In this document: piece after piece, positions 22,705 through 30,629 of the stretch | Position numbering within the stretch: the first letter of the stretch is position 1 | How the letters are laid out: the number at the start of each line of letters is the position of its first letter | Assembly (NCBI GenBank): GCA_905235625.1 | Contig: CAJOLX010000002.1 | Coordinates: 1 to 64,000 of the forward strand | DNA: 64,000 nt | Origin: an uncultured Clostridia bacterium | GTDB taxonomy: Bacteria > Bacillota > Clostridia > Oscillospirales > Acutalibacteraceae | Reading direction: 5' to 3' | The notes under the pieces: generated by a model | Database searches by the model: none | What the model saw: the letters and a program-made list of their open reading frames with translations, nothing else | What the model was told of the DNA's origin: nothing | Translations under genes and position numbers: made by a program

Positions 22705-24249
22705 ATGAAACACATCGTTACGAGCGGAGAAATGTATAAAGCCGAAAAAAACGCAGTAGAGAGAGGGCTTGATTTTTCTTCGCTTATGGAGTCCGCAGGC
22801 AGAGCTTGCGCCAAAATAATTTATGACGCCTATCTTACAGACGGCGAAAAAGCGCTCATAGTTTGCGGCAAAGGCAAAAACGGCGGCGACGGATTCGTTA
22901 TAGCGCGAGCCCTCAGAGAAAAGGGCGTTGACTGCGCCGTTGCCCTCGTTTGCTCGGAGCCGAGCTCGGGCGACCAGCAAAGCAATTATTTGCTGCTTGA
23001 GCCGATAGGCGTTGACGTTTACGACTGCACCGACAATTCCGACAGGCTGAAAGATTTGCTCAAAGAGAGAAAAATCGTTGTTGACGCGGTATTCGGCACC
23101 GGATTTAAAGGCGCTCCCGACGAAAGACTCGCCGAGATTTTTCAAACGGTAAACGTTTACGGCAAAACGGTTATAAGCGTTGACCTGCCTTCGGGAATTG
23201 ACTCCGATAATCCGGCGGAACACGGCGAATATATAAAGCCCGACATGACGATTGCCATATCCGCTCTGAAACCCGCTCACGTCATAAAGCCTTATAACGT
23301 GCTTTGCGGCAAAATCAAGATTGCCGATATCGGAATACTTGACGGCGATTATGAAAACATATCCGAAACGGAATGCTTTACCTATGAAGACGAAGATATC
23401 CGTTCGCTTTTGCCCAAAAGAAAATCCTTTTCCAATAAAGGCGATTACGGCAAAGCGCTCTGCGTTTGCTCAAGCTATAAAATGCCGGGAGCGGGCTGTA
23501 TGAGCGTAAACGGAGCTTTAAGAACCGGCTGCGGACTTGTTACCGCCGCTTTCCCTCAAAGCGCTTACGGCTCGGTTGCTCCGAAATTAAGCCCCGAAGC
23601 TGTTCTTTTGCCCGTCAGTGACTCTTCCGAAGGCACTTACAGCCTCACGTCAACGTATGATTTGCAGGGCGAAATCAAAAAATGCTCCGCGGCTCTTATC
23701 GGCTGCGGCATCGGCCTTAACAGCGACACGAAAGCGTTTACGGATTTGTTCTTAAAAGAAATCAACTCCCCTGTCGTAATTGACGCCGACGCATTAAACG
23801 CCGTTTCGGATAATCCAGATAAGCTTAAGGATATTTTGCCGCCTGTTATCATAACCCCTCATCCGGGAGAAATGAGCAGGCTGTGTAAAAAAACCATTGA
23901 CGAGATACTGAAAGATCCCGTTAAAATCGCTTGCGAATTTGCCGACAAATACGGCTGCACGGTCGTTTTAAAGGGCGCGAATACGGTAATTGCTTCTCAA
24001 GGCGGAAAAAGAGCTTGCGTTAACGTCAAAGGCAATTCCGGGCTTTCAAAGGGCGGCAGCGGTGACCTGCTTGCAGGCATCATAGTTTCTCTGCTCGCTC
24101 AGGGTATGGAGCCGTTTGACGCCGCATGCGCGGGAGTTTATATTCACTCGGACTGCGCGGACGAGGTTGCGGCTGAGTCTTCTCAAAGAGGAATGCTTGC
24201 GACTGATATTATAGCTCACCTGCCTAAATATTTAGGGAAATACGAATAA
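22705..24249 (+). CDS. nnr: Bifunctional NAD(P)HX epimerase / ADP-dependent dehydratase
   Basis: Metabolite-repair enzyme of 514 residues that returns hydrated NADH and NADPH to use. The N-terminal YjeF epimerase domain (1-~215) shows CGKGKNGGDGFVIARAL and VVDAVFGTGFKG...VSVDLPSGIDSDN. The C-terminal ribokinase-like dehydratase (~235-510) shows the ITPHPGEMSRL region, TVVLKGANTVIAS and NSGLSKGGSGDLLAGIIVSLLAQG, with its ADP/ATP site. The fused layout and length are typical. It is last in the operon, three bases after the fucosidase gene, and followed by a terminator. Confidence 0.95.
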   Translation: MKHIVTSGEMYKAEKNAVERGLDFSSLMESAGRACAKIIYDAYLTDGEKALIVCGKGKNGGDGFVIARALREKGVDCAVALVCSEPSSGDQQSNYLLLEPIGVDVYDCTDNSDRLKDLLKERKIVVDAVFGTGFKGAPDERLAEIFQTVNVYGKTVISVDLPSGIDSDNPAEHGEYIKPDMTIAISALKPAHVIKPYNVLCGKIKIADIGILDGDYENISETECFTYEDEDIRSLLPKRKSFSNKGDYGKALCVCSSYKMPGAGCMSVNGALRTGCGLVTAAFPQSAYGSVAPKLSPEAVLLPVSDSSEGTYSLTSTYDLQGEIKKCSAALIGCGIGLNSDTKAFTDLFLKEINSPVVIDADALNAVSDNPDKLKDILPPVIITPHPGEMSRLCKKTIDEILKDPVKIACEFADKYGCTVVLKGANTVIASQGGKRACVNVKGNSGLSKGGSGDLLAGIIVSLLAQGMEPFDAACAGVYIHSDCADEVAAESSQRGMLATDIIAHLPKYLGKYE

Positions 24250-24254
24250 AAACC

Positions 24255-24290
24255 GAGACCGGCGTTTTAAATACGTCGGTCTCTTTCTTT
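24255..24290. terminator. Bidirectional terminator between convergent operons
   Basis: Eleven-bp arms 24255-24265 and 24273-24283 with one G-T pair, followed by TTTCTTTT on the plus strand and preceded by an A-rich stretch that gives a U-run on the minus strand. Confidence 0.85.
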
Positions 24291-24301
24291 TAAAGTTTAA
24301 T

Positions 24302-25444
24302 TTACTTTTTGAGCTTTTTATAAGTTTTTATGCCTGCGGCTGTAAGAGCGACTGCCGCAAGAGCGCCGAGAGTGGTGAATTTTTTAACGGCGTATTCGTC
24401 GGCATCAAAAACGTAGCGGAATTTATTAACAGGAGTTTTGCCGACAATGTCGTAATAAGTCAAAAACTTTGTTTGGGCATTACCGCTCTCGTCAATGTCA
24501 ATAAGCCTTACGCCCTTCGTATCTGAGCTGCCGTAACATCTGAATGAAGCGGCGCCTGTCTGCCAGAATTTAATCCCGTCAACTTCGCCTTCAAAGCAGT
24601 TTGTGTGGTCGTGGCCGAAAACTATCGCTTTAACGCCTGAATCGGCTTTGATTTTTTCAAAAAGACCGTTTTCGTTATCGGACACGGAAGGATTTTCCTT
24701 CAAAAAGCCCTTCGCTTTAACGCTGTTAAGCCTTTTGAATACTCCGGGAGTGACCTCGACAGAGCCGATATCGTCTTTGCCGCATTCCTCAAGCAGCTCG
24801 TTTATTTCGGGCAGAGGAATATGCATGAGCATAACTGCGGGCACGGGCTTTCCGCCGTTTTCTTCCCTCAGAGCAGCCGACGTTTTTTCAAACCAATCGA
24901 CCGTTTCTTTTTTAATCTCGGTGACAGTATGACGCTCTCCGATTTTATCCTGCCAGGCGCTGTCAAGCATATAAACGGCGAAAGCAAGTTTACCGTTCGG
25001 CGAATAAATTTTTATAACGAAAGTGTCGCAGTCAACGGAATCGTCCGATACGTTCATCTGCATGCAGTTTTTGTATGAGCGATAGATTTCTATCTGCTCT
25101 TCTTTTGTAAGCAGATTCATATCGTCATGGTTGCCGTAAACCATGGCGAAAGGTATTCCCCTGTCGTCAACAGGCTTTAAGAGCTTGTAGAGCGCTTCTG
25201 TCATGGCGTCAAGGGTAGCTTCTTTGCCTTCCGCTACCTTTCTGCTGCCGATTCTCGCGTCAAGCAAATGGTTGCCTAAAATATTGTCGCCGTTAAAAAG
25301 CACGACGTCAGGCTTGTAATTATCATAAGCGGTATTCAGCATGTAGACCATTGAAGGACGAATGAATTTAAGGTCCTGCGGGTCGCTTACCACCATTATT
25401 CTGAGCTTGCCGTCCGATGAAAATTTTAAAGAATTGTCTAACAT
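24302..25444 (-). CDS. Calcineurin-like metallophosphoesterase with C-terminal membrane helix
   Basis: Protein of 380 residues with the two-metal motifs in order: MVVSDPQD (D-x-H replaced by D-x-Q), LFNGDN, MVYGNHDD, VMLMHIPLPEI and VFGHDHTNCFEG. In this subfamily the first His is often Gln. The last ~30 residues form a hydrophobic segment (LGALAAVALTAAGI) with a Lys-rich tail, so the enzyme may be attached to the membrane from the inside. The substrate is unknown. It follows the lipid kinase gene by seven bases and ends the operon. Confidence 0.82.
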   Translation of the reverse strand: MLDNSLKFSSDGKLRIMVVSDPQDLKFIRPSMVYMLNTAYDNYKPDVVLFNGDNILGNHLLDARIGSRKVAEGKEATLDAMTEALYKLLKPVDDRGIPFAMVYGNHDDMNLLTKEEQIEIYRSYKNCMQMNVSDDSVDCDTFVIKIYSPNGKLAFAVYMLDSAWQDKIGERHTVTEIKKETVDWFEKTSAALREENGGKPVPAVMLMHIPLPEINELLEECGKDDIGSVEVTPGVFKRLNSVKAKGFLKENPSVSDNENGLFEKIKADSGVKAIVFGHDHTNCFEGEVDGIKFWQTGAASFRCYGSSDTKGVRLIDIDESGNAQTKFLTYYDIVGKTPVNKFRYVFDADEYAVKKFTTLGALAAVALTAAGIKTYKKLKK

Positions 25445-25451
25445 AAATCAA

Positions 25452-26372
25452 TCACTTCTTTATAAACTTAGATGTTGCGGGAACAAGGAATTTTATGCCT
25501 TTTTCAATAATTTCAAAGGTTGCGTCGTTAACGTATTGGCATTCGCCGTCAACGTTTATCGCCGCAAGGTCTTCCGTGTGAACCTTTAGCTTTTTGCCTC
25601 TGTTGAAATGAGTAATATCCCAGTCAAGGTGCTGACCGTTTTTGTAAGGCTTCAAAAGCTTTAAGAGCTTTAATCTGCTGCCTACGCTTTCAACGACAAC
25701 AAAGTCAAGAAGACCGTCGTCGGGCAGAGCGAGAGGAGCGGCTTTATAGCCTCCGCCGTAATAGCTCGCGTTGCCGATAAAGCAAAACAGAGCGTCAAGA
25801 GTTATCGGCTCATTATCGTCAATGGTAATGGTGAAGCGGTTTTTGGTTTTGGTCGCGATAGCGTAAATGCAGCCTATGCCGTAAGCGCCCTCGCCTGTTA
25901 CCAAAGGCAGCTTTTTGATTTCGCCCTGTTTCGCGCAAACCTCTGCGTCCATGCCCATTGAACACTGATTTATGGCAATCTCGTCGCCGCATTTTATAAG
26001 GTCAAGAGAGCAAACGGTGCCGTTAATCTGATTATCCAAATCAAGGAACATATCTTTGTCGCCGAAATAACGGATAAAATCGTTGCCGGAGCCGAGAGGA
26101 ACGGCAGCTACTTCAACGTTATCAAAGCCGTATGCTCCGTTAACAACCTCATAAAGGGTTCCGTCGCCGCCGCAGGCGTAAAATCTGAGCTCTTCGCCGC
26201 TTGAGGCTCTCTCTTTAACAAAATTTATGCCGTCGCCTTTCTTTGCGGTGGGATATATTTCGTAATCAAGCGAATATTTTGCGCTTAAATCTTTGATTTT
26301 AGGCTCAATATAGTCCATCGCTTTGTTTTTCCCCTGCCCCGATTGCGGATTAACAACAAAAATATGTTTCAT
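25452..26372 (-). CDS. Diacylglycerol kinase-like lipid kinase
   Basis: Protein of 306 residues of the DagK/YegS/BmrU group. The catalytic domain shows IFVVNPQSGQGK at the start, YACGGDGTLYEVVNG (glycine-rich nucleotide loop) and VPLGSGNDFIRYFG, followed by the conserved DLDNQINGTVCSLDLIKCGD and the C-terminal domain with INVDGEC. It likely phosphorylates diacylglycerol or a related lipid at the inner membrane face, recycling lipids from lipoteichoic acid synthesis in Gram-positives. It lies between rlmL-like and phosphoesterase genes in one operon. Confidence 0.9.
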   Translation of the reverse strand: MKHIFVVNPQSGQGKNKAMDYIEPKIKDLSAKYSLDYEIYPTAKKGDGINFVKERASSGEELRFYACGGDGTLYEVVNGAYGFDNVEVAAVPLGSGNDFIRYFGDKDMFLDLDNQINGTVCSLDLIKCGDEIAINQCSMGMDAEVCAKQGEIKKLPLVTGEGAYGIGCIYAIATKTKNRFTITIDDNEPITLDALFCFIGNASYYGGGYKAAPLALPDDGLLDFVVVESVGSRLKLLKLLKPYKNGQHLDWDITHFNRGKKLKVHTEDLAAINVDGECQYVNDATFEIIEKGIKFLVPATSKFIKK

Positions 26373-26389
26373 TTTGTTTTACCTCACTG

Positions 26390-27505
26390 TTATTTAAAAT
26401 AAAAGTACACGCAGCACTTAATCATACCGTTATAAAGTTTTCTTCTTTTATCGGCTTTTCTGCCGAACGCGGTTTCAAATTCTTCATCCGGGCTGATAAC
26501 CGTATATGACCAGCCGTGTTTTTTCTCAAACACTTTTCCCATTGCGGAATAGAGCTTTTCACATTCCGTAAGGTCCATCATCCTTTCGCCGTAGGGCGGA
26601 TTGCAAATCAGCGTGCCTCTGTCGGTGGAAGGAGCAAAGTCTTTAACGTCGGCAACTGTGAATTTAATAAGGTCGTCAACGCCTGCTCTGTGAGCGTTCA
26701 TTTTGGCGATTTCGATGCTTTCGGGGTCTATATCCGAGCCGAAGGCTTCAAAATCATTGCAAACTCTTTCGAGGCTCTTTGCTCTTTCTCTTTCTTCGCT
26801 CCAGACTTTTCTCGGTATAACGTCAAATCTTTCGGCGGAGAAGTTTCTGTTAACTCCGGGCGCGATATTTCTCGCCATAAGAGCGCCTTCAATGAGAATT
26901 GTGCCCGAGCCGCAAAACGGATCGTAAAGCTTGTGATAAGGGCGAAGCTTGCTTAAATCGCACATTGCGGCGGCAAGCGTTTCTTTGATGGGAGCGCTGT
27001 TTGCGTCAAGGCGGTAGCCTCTTTTGTGAAGACCCTTTCCGGAGGTGTCAATCAGAAGAGAAACAATATCTTTGTTTATTGCAAACTGAATCTGATGAAC
27101 GGGACCGGTTTCTTCAAACCATTCAATATGATATTTGCTTTTAAGCCTTTCCACAACGGCTTTTTTGATTATCGACTGACAGTCTCTTGTGGAAAAAAGA
27201 GCGGAATTTATTGAATAGCCTTTCACGGGGAAAGCGTCTTCGGAGCCTATCCAGTTTTCCCATTCGAGAGCTTTTGCGCCTTCAAAAAGCTCTTCAAAGC
27301 TCGTGGCTTTAAATGAGCCCACAAGTATCTGCACTCTTTCGGCAAATCTCGAGCAAATATTTACTCTCGCCAGCATATTTTCGTCGCCCGAAAAAAGCAC
27401 TCTGCCGTTTTCGGCGTTTATATTTTCGGCTCCGAAAGTTTTTAATTCGTTAGTTATCAAAGATTCCATGCCCAAAAGGCAGGGAATTACAAAATCAATT
27501 TTCAT
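26390..27505 (-). CDS. rlmL: THUMP-domain 23S rRNA (guanine-N2) methyltransferase
   Basis: RNA methyltransferase of 371 residues, YpsC/RlmL-like. The N-terminal ferredoxin-like and THUMP domains cover residues ~1-155 (MKIDFVIPCLLGMESLITNELKTFG ... VSLLIDTSGKGLHKRGYR), followed by the Rossmann domain with LYDPFCGSGTILIEGALMARNIAPG and the N-P-P-Y catalytic motif TLICNPPYGERM. It probably makes m2G in 23S rRNA, though the exact position is not decided here. I prefer ATG 27505, which aligns with family starts; an in-frame ATG at 27529 would lie inside the terminator of hpf. No Shine-Dalgarno is visible before either. Confidence 0.88.
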   Translation of the reverse strand: MKIDFVIPCLLGMESLITNELKTFGAENINAENGRVLFSGDENMLARVNICSRFAERVQILVGSFKATSFEELFEGAKALEWENWIGSEDAFPVKGYSINSALFSTRDCQSIIKKAVVERLKSKYHIEWFEETGPVHQIQFAINKDIVSLLIDTSGKGLHKRGYRLDANSAPIKETLAAAMCDLSKLRPYHKLYDPFCGSGTILIEGALMARNIAPGVNRNFSAERFDVIPRKVWSEERERAKSLERVCNDFEAFGSDIDPESIEIAKMNAHRAGVDDLIKFTVADVKDFAPSTDRGTLICNPPYGERMMDLTECEKLYSAMGKVFEKKHGWSYTVISPDEEFETAFGRKADKRRKLYNGMIKCCVYFYFK

Positions 27506-27506
27506 A

Positions 27507-27544
27507 CTAAAAAAACAGAAAGCCGCCATTTTTCAATGACGGCT
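27507..27544 (-). terminator. Terminator of hpf
   Basis: Arms 27521-27530 and 27535-27544 with one mismatch, followed on the minus strand by TTCTGTTTTTTT. The T-run ends three bases before the rlmL start codon. Confidence 0.75.
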
Positions 27545-27557
27545 AAAAATAAACTGA

Positions 27558-28085
27558 TTACTCAACTTCGGGTGTGATAAGGCCGTAGCCGCCGTCGCTG
27601 CGCCTGTAAACAACATTTACTCCGTTGTTCTTCTCGTTGAGGAAGAGATAGAACTGATGGCCTACAAGGTTCATCTGCAAAATGGCTTCCTCAACTGACT
27701 GAGGCTTTAAGAGAATAGTCTTTTCTCTGACAACCTCATATTCGGTTTCTTCTTTAACGGCTTCTTCGGTCTCGATAGCTTCAAATTTGCTGTTTTTGAT
27801 TTTCTTCTCAACTCTGGTCTTATTCTTGCGAATCTGTCTGATTAGGGTGTCAACACATTTGTCGAGAGCTTCGTTCATATTCTCCGCTCTCTCCTGAGCT
27901 CTGAAGATTATTCCGTTATTATTAACGGTGATTTCAACTGCCTGTGATGACTTTTCGACGGTTACAGTCACCTTTGCCTCAACGTCATCGCCGAAAAATT
28001 TTTCAATTTTAGCGAGCTTTTTTTCGACGTGCTCCTTGAAAGAATCGCGAGGAGTGCACTTGCGACCGACAATTGTTATTTTCAT
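27558..28085 (-). CDS. hpf: Long-form ribosome hibernation promoting factor
   Basis: Protein of 175 residues that binds 30S subunits and, in the long form, dimerises 70S ribosomes into 100S in stationary phase. The N-terminal YfiA domain (MKITIVGRKCTPRDSFKEHVEKKLAKIEKFF) is joined by a charged linker (KNSKFEAIETEEAVKEETEYEVVREK) to the C-terminal dimerisation domain (LLKPQSVEEAILQMNLVGHQFYLFLNEKNNGVNVVYRRSDGGYGLITPE). ATG 28085 is the start, with AGGGG (28094-28098) eight bases upstream; the frame is open further but that part would precede the transcription start. It has its own promoter. Confidence 0.95.
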   Translation of the reverse strand: MKITIVGRKCTPRDSFKEHVEKKLAKIEKFFGDDVEAKVTVTVEKSSQAVEITVNNNGIIFRAQERAENMNEALDKCVDTLIRQIRKNKTRVEKKIKNSKFEAIETEEAVKEETEYEVVREKTILLKPQSVEEAILQMNLVGHQFYLFLNEKNNGVNVVYRRSDGGYGLITPEVE

Positions 28086-28130
28086 ACAGTCATCCCCTAT
28101 TAAAGATTGGAGGCTTCTAACCTCGTCATC

Positions 28131-28159
28131 ATTATAACATAGGAATGACAAAAAATAAA
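28131..28159 (-). promoter_or_regulatory. Promoter of hpf
   Basis: Minus strand TATAAT (28131-28136) with an extended TG; the -35 (TTTATT, 28154-28159) is weak. It lies about 45 bases before the hpf start. Confidence 0.5.
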
Positions 28160-28189
28160 GGTTTAAATAAAAATTTACAATCCGGATTT

Positions 28190-29032
28190 TTAAATTACAA
28201 ATTCAGAATGTCTTGTAACGTGGCAGCCGATGTTAACGGCAACGGGAAGCCCCGCGATGTGAGTGGGATAGCTCTCTATCGCAACGGAAAGAGCGGTGGT
28301 TTTGCCGCCGAAGCCTTGGGGGCCGATGCCGAGAGCATTTACTGATGCGAGCATTTTGTCTTCAAGCCCGGCGTAGTATTCGTCGCTGTTTTTAACGCTT
28401 ACCGGTCTGCAAAGCGCTTTTTTGGCAAGATAAGCGCTCATTTCAAAGTCGCCGCCTATGCCGACGCCTACAACTACGGGCGGGCAAGGGTTGCTGCCGG
28501 CTTTTTTAACGGTATCGGTTACAAAATCGATTATATCTTTTTCTGAGGCGGAAGGAGTGAACATTTTAAGAGCGCTCATATTTTCGCTGCCGAAGCCTTT
28601 CGGAGCAACGGTAACTTTCACTTTATCGCCCGGCACGATTCTCGTATGAAGCACGCACGGAGTGTTGTCGCCGGTGTTTTCGCGCCTTAAAGGGTCTTTG
28701 ACAATGCTCTTTCTTAAAAGCCCTTCGGAATAACCCTGCCTTACGCCTTCATTAACGGCTGCTTCAAAATCTCCGCCTGCAAAATGAACCTCCTGCCCTA
28801 TTTCGGCAAAAATTACAGCCATGCCGGTGTCCTGGCAAACGGGCAGAGAAAGCTCTTTTGCAACGTCGATGTTTTCTTTAATGCTGTGCATAACGTTTGA
28901 CGGCAACTCCGCGCTTTCGCACGAAGCGCAAAAGCCTATTCTGTCAACGAGGTCGTCGGGCAAAATACGGTTTGCCTCAATGCAGGCGTTTTTGATTTTT
29001 TCGGTTAATAAAGACAAGTTAATTTCTCTCAT
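28190..29032 (-). CDS. Class I fumarate hydratase alpha subunit (FumA/TtdA N-terminal type)
   Basis: Protein of 280 residues forming the [4Fe-4S]-binding half of a two-subunit fumarase or tartrate dehydratase. Three cluster cysteines are visible: Cys66 in LPVCQDTGMAVIF, Cys183 in GSNPCPPVVVGVGIGG, and Cys270 in VNIGCHVTRHSE. The PKGFGSENMSALKM and GIGPQGFGGKTTALSV blocks are typical. The beta subunit, normally the next gene, is missing here: the following gene is hpf and the preceding one an S1 protein. It must be encoded elsewhere if the enzyme works. The ATG is ten bases from a GC-rich hairpin with no clear Shine-Dalgarno. Confidence 0.92.
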   Translation of the reverse strand: MREINLSLLTEKIKNACIEANRILPDDLVDRIGFCASCESAELPSNVMHSIKENIDVAKELSLPVCQDTGMAVIFAEIGQEVHFAGGDFEAAVNEGVRQGYSEGLLRKSIVKDPLRRENTGDNTPCVLHTRIVPGDKVKVTVAPKGFGSENMSALKMFTPSASEKDIIDFVTDTVKKAGSNPCPPVVVGVGIGGDFEMSAYLAKKALCRPVSVKNSDEYYAGLEDKMLASVNALGIGPQGFGGKTTALSVAIESYPTHIAGLPVAVNIGCHVTRHSEFVI

Positions 29033-29041
29033 AACAAATAC

Positions 29042-29059
29042 AGGGGGCAGGAGCCCCCT
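29042..29059 (-). terminator. Hairpin between the S1-protein gene and fumarase alpha
   Basis: Perfect seven-bp GC arms 29042-29048 and 29053-29059 with a four-base loop. The following T-run on the minus strand is poor (GTATTTGTT), so termination is probably partial. Confidence 0.5.
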
Positions 29060-29071
29060 CTTTCTTTCATA

Positions 29072-29551
29072 TTATTTTTGACCTCTGCGGGAATAGCCCA
29101 CGCTGCCCCTTTTGGAATCGGAGCGTTTAAGGTCACTCATTTTTTCGTCGCTCATCTTTTTAAAGCTTGCCATCATATCTTCAAAAGACTGCTTTTCGCC
29201 CGAGGGCTTCTCGGTCTTTTGACCCTGCCATACTCTCGGAGCCGATGAACGGCTGTCTCCGGACTTCTGAGAAGACTTGCCCCGACCGTTTTGCTGCTTT
29301 GAGCCTTCCCCTTTGTCGGAACCGAGCTTCTTGATAGACAGGCTTATCTTTCCCGTGTCCGAAACGGAAATAACCTTTGCTTTAACTTCCTGGTTTAACT
29401 GCAGATGTTCGCTTATATCCTTAACGTAGCCCGACGCTACCTCGGATATGTGAACCATACCGGTTTTACCGTCTTCAAGCTCAACGAATGCACCGAAATC
29501 GGTTATACCGGTTACTTTACCGCTGACAATTGCGCCTTCCTCAATTTGCAT
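29072..29551 (-). CDS. yabR: S1 RNA-binding domain protein (YabR-like)
   Basis: Protein of 159 residues. Residues ~1-75 are a single S1 domain (EGAIVSGKVTGITDFGAFVELEDGKTGMVHISEVASGYVKDISEHLQLNQEVKAKVISVSDTGKISLSIKK). The remainder is polar, Lys/Ser/Gly-rich and probably disordered, ending in RRGQK, a nucleic-acid-binding type of tail. Relatives YabR/GSP13 are linked to ribosomes and stress. It follows divIC, as in the Bacillus yab block. Confidence 0.88.
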   Translation of the reverse strand: MQIEEGAIVSGKVTGITDFGAFVELEDGKTGMVHISEVASGYVKDISEHLQLNQEVKAKVISVSDTGKISLSIKKLGSDKGEGSKQQNGRGKSSQKSGDSRSSAPRVWQGQKTEKPSGEKQSFEDMMASFKKMSDEKMSDLKRSDSKRGSVGYSRRGQK

Positions 29552-29592
29552 AGACTGAATTGAACCTTTCGTGTAGAATAATATCTTTACGC

Positions 29593-29889
29593 TTAAGAAG
29601 CGTCGTTATCGTAATAAATTCGCTCCTCAGGGTTTACGTAGCTGTATTCATCGCGGGCAATCTGCTCGAGATATGATTCTTCGTCGCCGTTCTCAATGGA
29701 CTCTTTTATCTTGCTGTTATCCTCAAGAATGGACGTAACGGAAGACTCCATGTCGCTCTTTTGCCTGTCAAGCTCATTTCTTGTTTTAAGCTTACCGATA
29801 ATTATCACGAGATAAATTATGATAAGCACCGCTATCAATGCTATAAGGGCAATTTTTCTTGCCTTTTTATCAATGGAAAAACGGCTCAT
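29593..29889 (-). CDS. divIC: Septum formation initiator (DivIC/FtsB family)
   Basis: Bitopic membrane protein of 98 residues needed for division-septum assembly with FtsL and DivIB. It has a basic cytoplasmic start (MSRFSIDKKARK), one membrane helix (IALIALIAVLIIIYLVIIIG), a coiled coil (KTRNELDRQKSDMESSVTSILEDNSKIKESIENGD), and the family ending ARDEYSYVNPEERIYY. ATG 29889 has GGAG five bases upstream (29895-29900 reads GGAGAG); the frame is open to 29940, but a promoter -10 lies there. Gene order matches B. subtilis yabO...divIC-yabR. Confidence 0.92.
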   Translation of the reverse strand: MSRFSIDKKARKIALIALIAVLIIIYLVIIIGKLKTRNELDRQKSDMESSVTSILEDNSKIKESIENGDEESYLEQIARDEYSYVNPEERIYYDNDAS

Positions 29890-29931
29890 AATAACTCTCC
29901 GCAAAACTGATATTTGCCGACCCGATTTGGT

Positions 29932-29960
29932 ATTATACACGAATAAATTTTAATTTTCAA
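29932..29960 (-). promoter_or_regulatory. Promoter of divIC
   Basis: Minus strand TTGAAA (29955-29960), 17-base spacer, TATAAT (29932-29937). It fills the short gap between rqcP and divIC, where yabP and yabQ lie in spore formers. Confidence 0.75.
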
Positions 29961-29988
29961 GTATCTGAATAAATATTTTAAAGAAAAA

Positions 29989-30228
29989 TCAGAGCTGTTT
30001 AAACATGAGCGAAGCGTTCTCTTTGGTTGTGTATTCATTAAGAGAAAGCACCTCGAATTTTGACGTTTTTTCGCCGAACGTTATTTCGATTATATCGCCT
30101 ACTTTAATTTCATAAGAAGCTCTCTGCACTTTGCCGTTAACGCTAACGTGCTTTGCGTCGCAAGCTTCGTTGGCGACCGTTCTTCTCTTTATAATTCTGG
30201 AAACCTTCAGAAATTTATCAAGTCTCAT
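29989..30228 (-). CDS. rqcP: S4-domain RNA-binding protein RqcP (YabO)
   Basis: Protein of 79 residues that is almost entirely one S4 domain: MRLDKFLKVSRIIKRRTVANEACDAKHVSVNGKVQRASYEIKVGDIIEITFGEKTSKFEVL. RqcP works with RqcH on stalled large ribosomal subunits to add C-terminal alanine tails in ribosome rescue. Length and location downstream of mazG and hup agree with the family. A terminator separates it from hup, though rqcP may still receive readthrough. Confidence 0.92.
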   Translation of the reverse strand: MRLDKFLKVSRIIKRRTVANEACDAKHVSVNGKVQRASYEIKVGDIIEITFGEKTSKFEVLSLNEYTTKENASLMFKQL

Positions 30229-30252
30229 TTTTTAACCCTCAACGAGATATTT

Positions 30253-30290
30253 TAAAAAAATCGGCTGCCTTAAAAAGGCAGCCTTAAAAA
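30253..30290 (-). terminator. Terminator of hup
   Basis: Seven-bp arms 30263-30269 and 30277-30283 (GGCTGCC / GGCAGCC), followed on the minus strand by GATTTTTTT. It lies ten bases after the hup stop. Confidence 0.75.
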
Positions 30291-30293
30291 AAC

Positions 30294-30584
30294 TTATTTT
30301 ACAGCCTTGCACTTAGCAGCTTTTTCTTTAAGAGCTGAGCCTGCTTTGAAGGTGGGAACCTTAGTTGCCTTAACCTTAACTTTCTCGCCGGTCTGAGGAT
30401 TGCGAGCGGTTCTTGCGCTGCGCTTATGAACCTCAAAAGTACCGAAACCAATGAGCTGAACCTTACCGTCTTTTACAAGACCTTCGGTGATGGAATCGAT
30501 AACAGCATTAACTGATTTCTCAGCTGCTTTCTTGTCGATATCCGCTTTAGCCGCAACGGCTGCTACGAGTTCTGTCTTATTCAT
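30294..30584 (-). CDS. hup: HU-type DNA-binding protein
   Basis: Protein of 96 residues. It has the HU dimerisation core MNKTELVAAVAAKADIDKKAAEKSVNAVIDSITEGLVKDGKVQLIGFGTFEVHKRSARTARNPQTGEKVKVKATKVPTFKAGSALKE, with the arginine-rich arm and the intercalating Pro of NPQTGE that bend DNA. It is 45 bases after mazG; the downstream terminator should give hup a high mRNA share. Its place between mazG and yabO is usual in Clostridia. Confidence 0.95.
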   Translation of the reverse strand: MNKTELVAAVAAKADIDKKAAEKSVNAVIDSITEGLVKDGKVQLIGFGTFEVHKRSARTARNPQTGEKVKVKATKVPTFKAGSALKEKAAKCKAVK

Positions 30585-30629
30585 CGTGTTTTCTCCAATC
30601 TAAAATTTTTTATGTGAAACTCTTTCGAG

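Noticed and set aside
22474-23280. 268-codon leftward open frame across the fucosidase/nnr junction
   Set aside because: It overlaps two well-supported genes in opposite orientation and has no family features.
29593-29940. Longer divIC start at 29940
   Set aside because: It includes the -10 box of its own promoter and lacks a ribosome site; the ATG at 29889 has GGAG in place.
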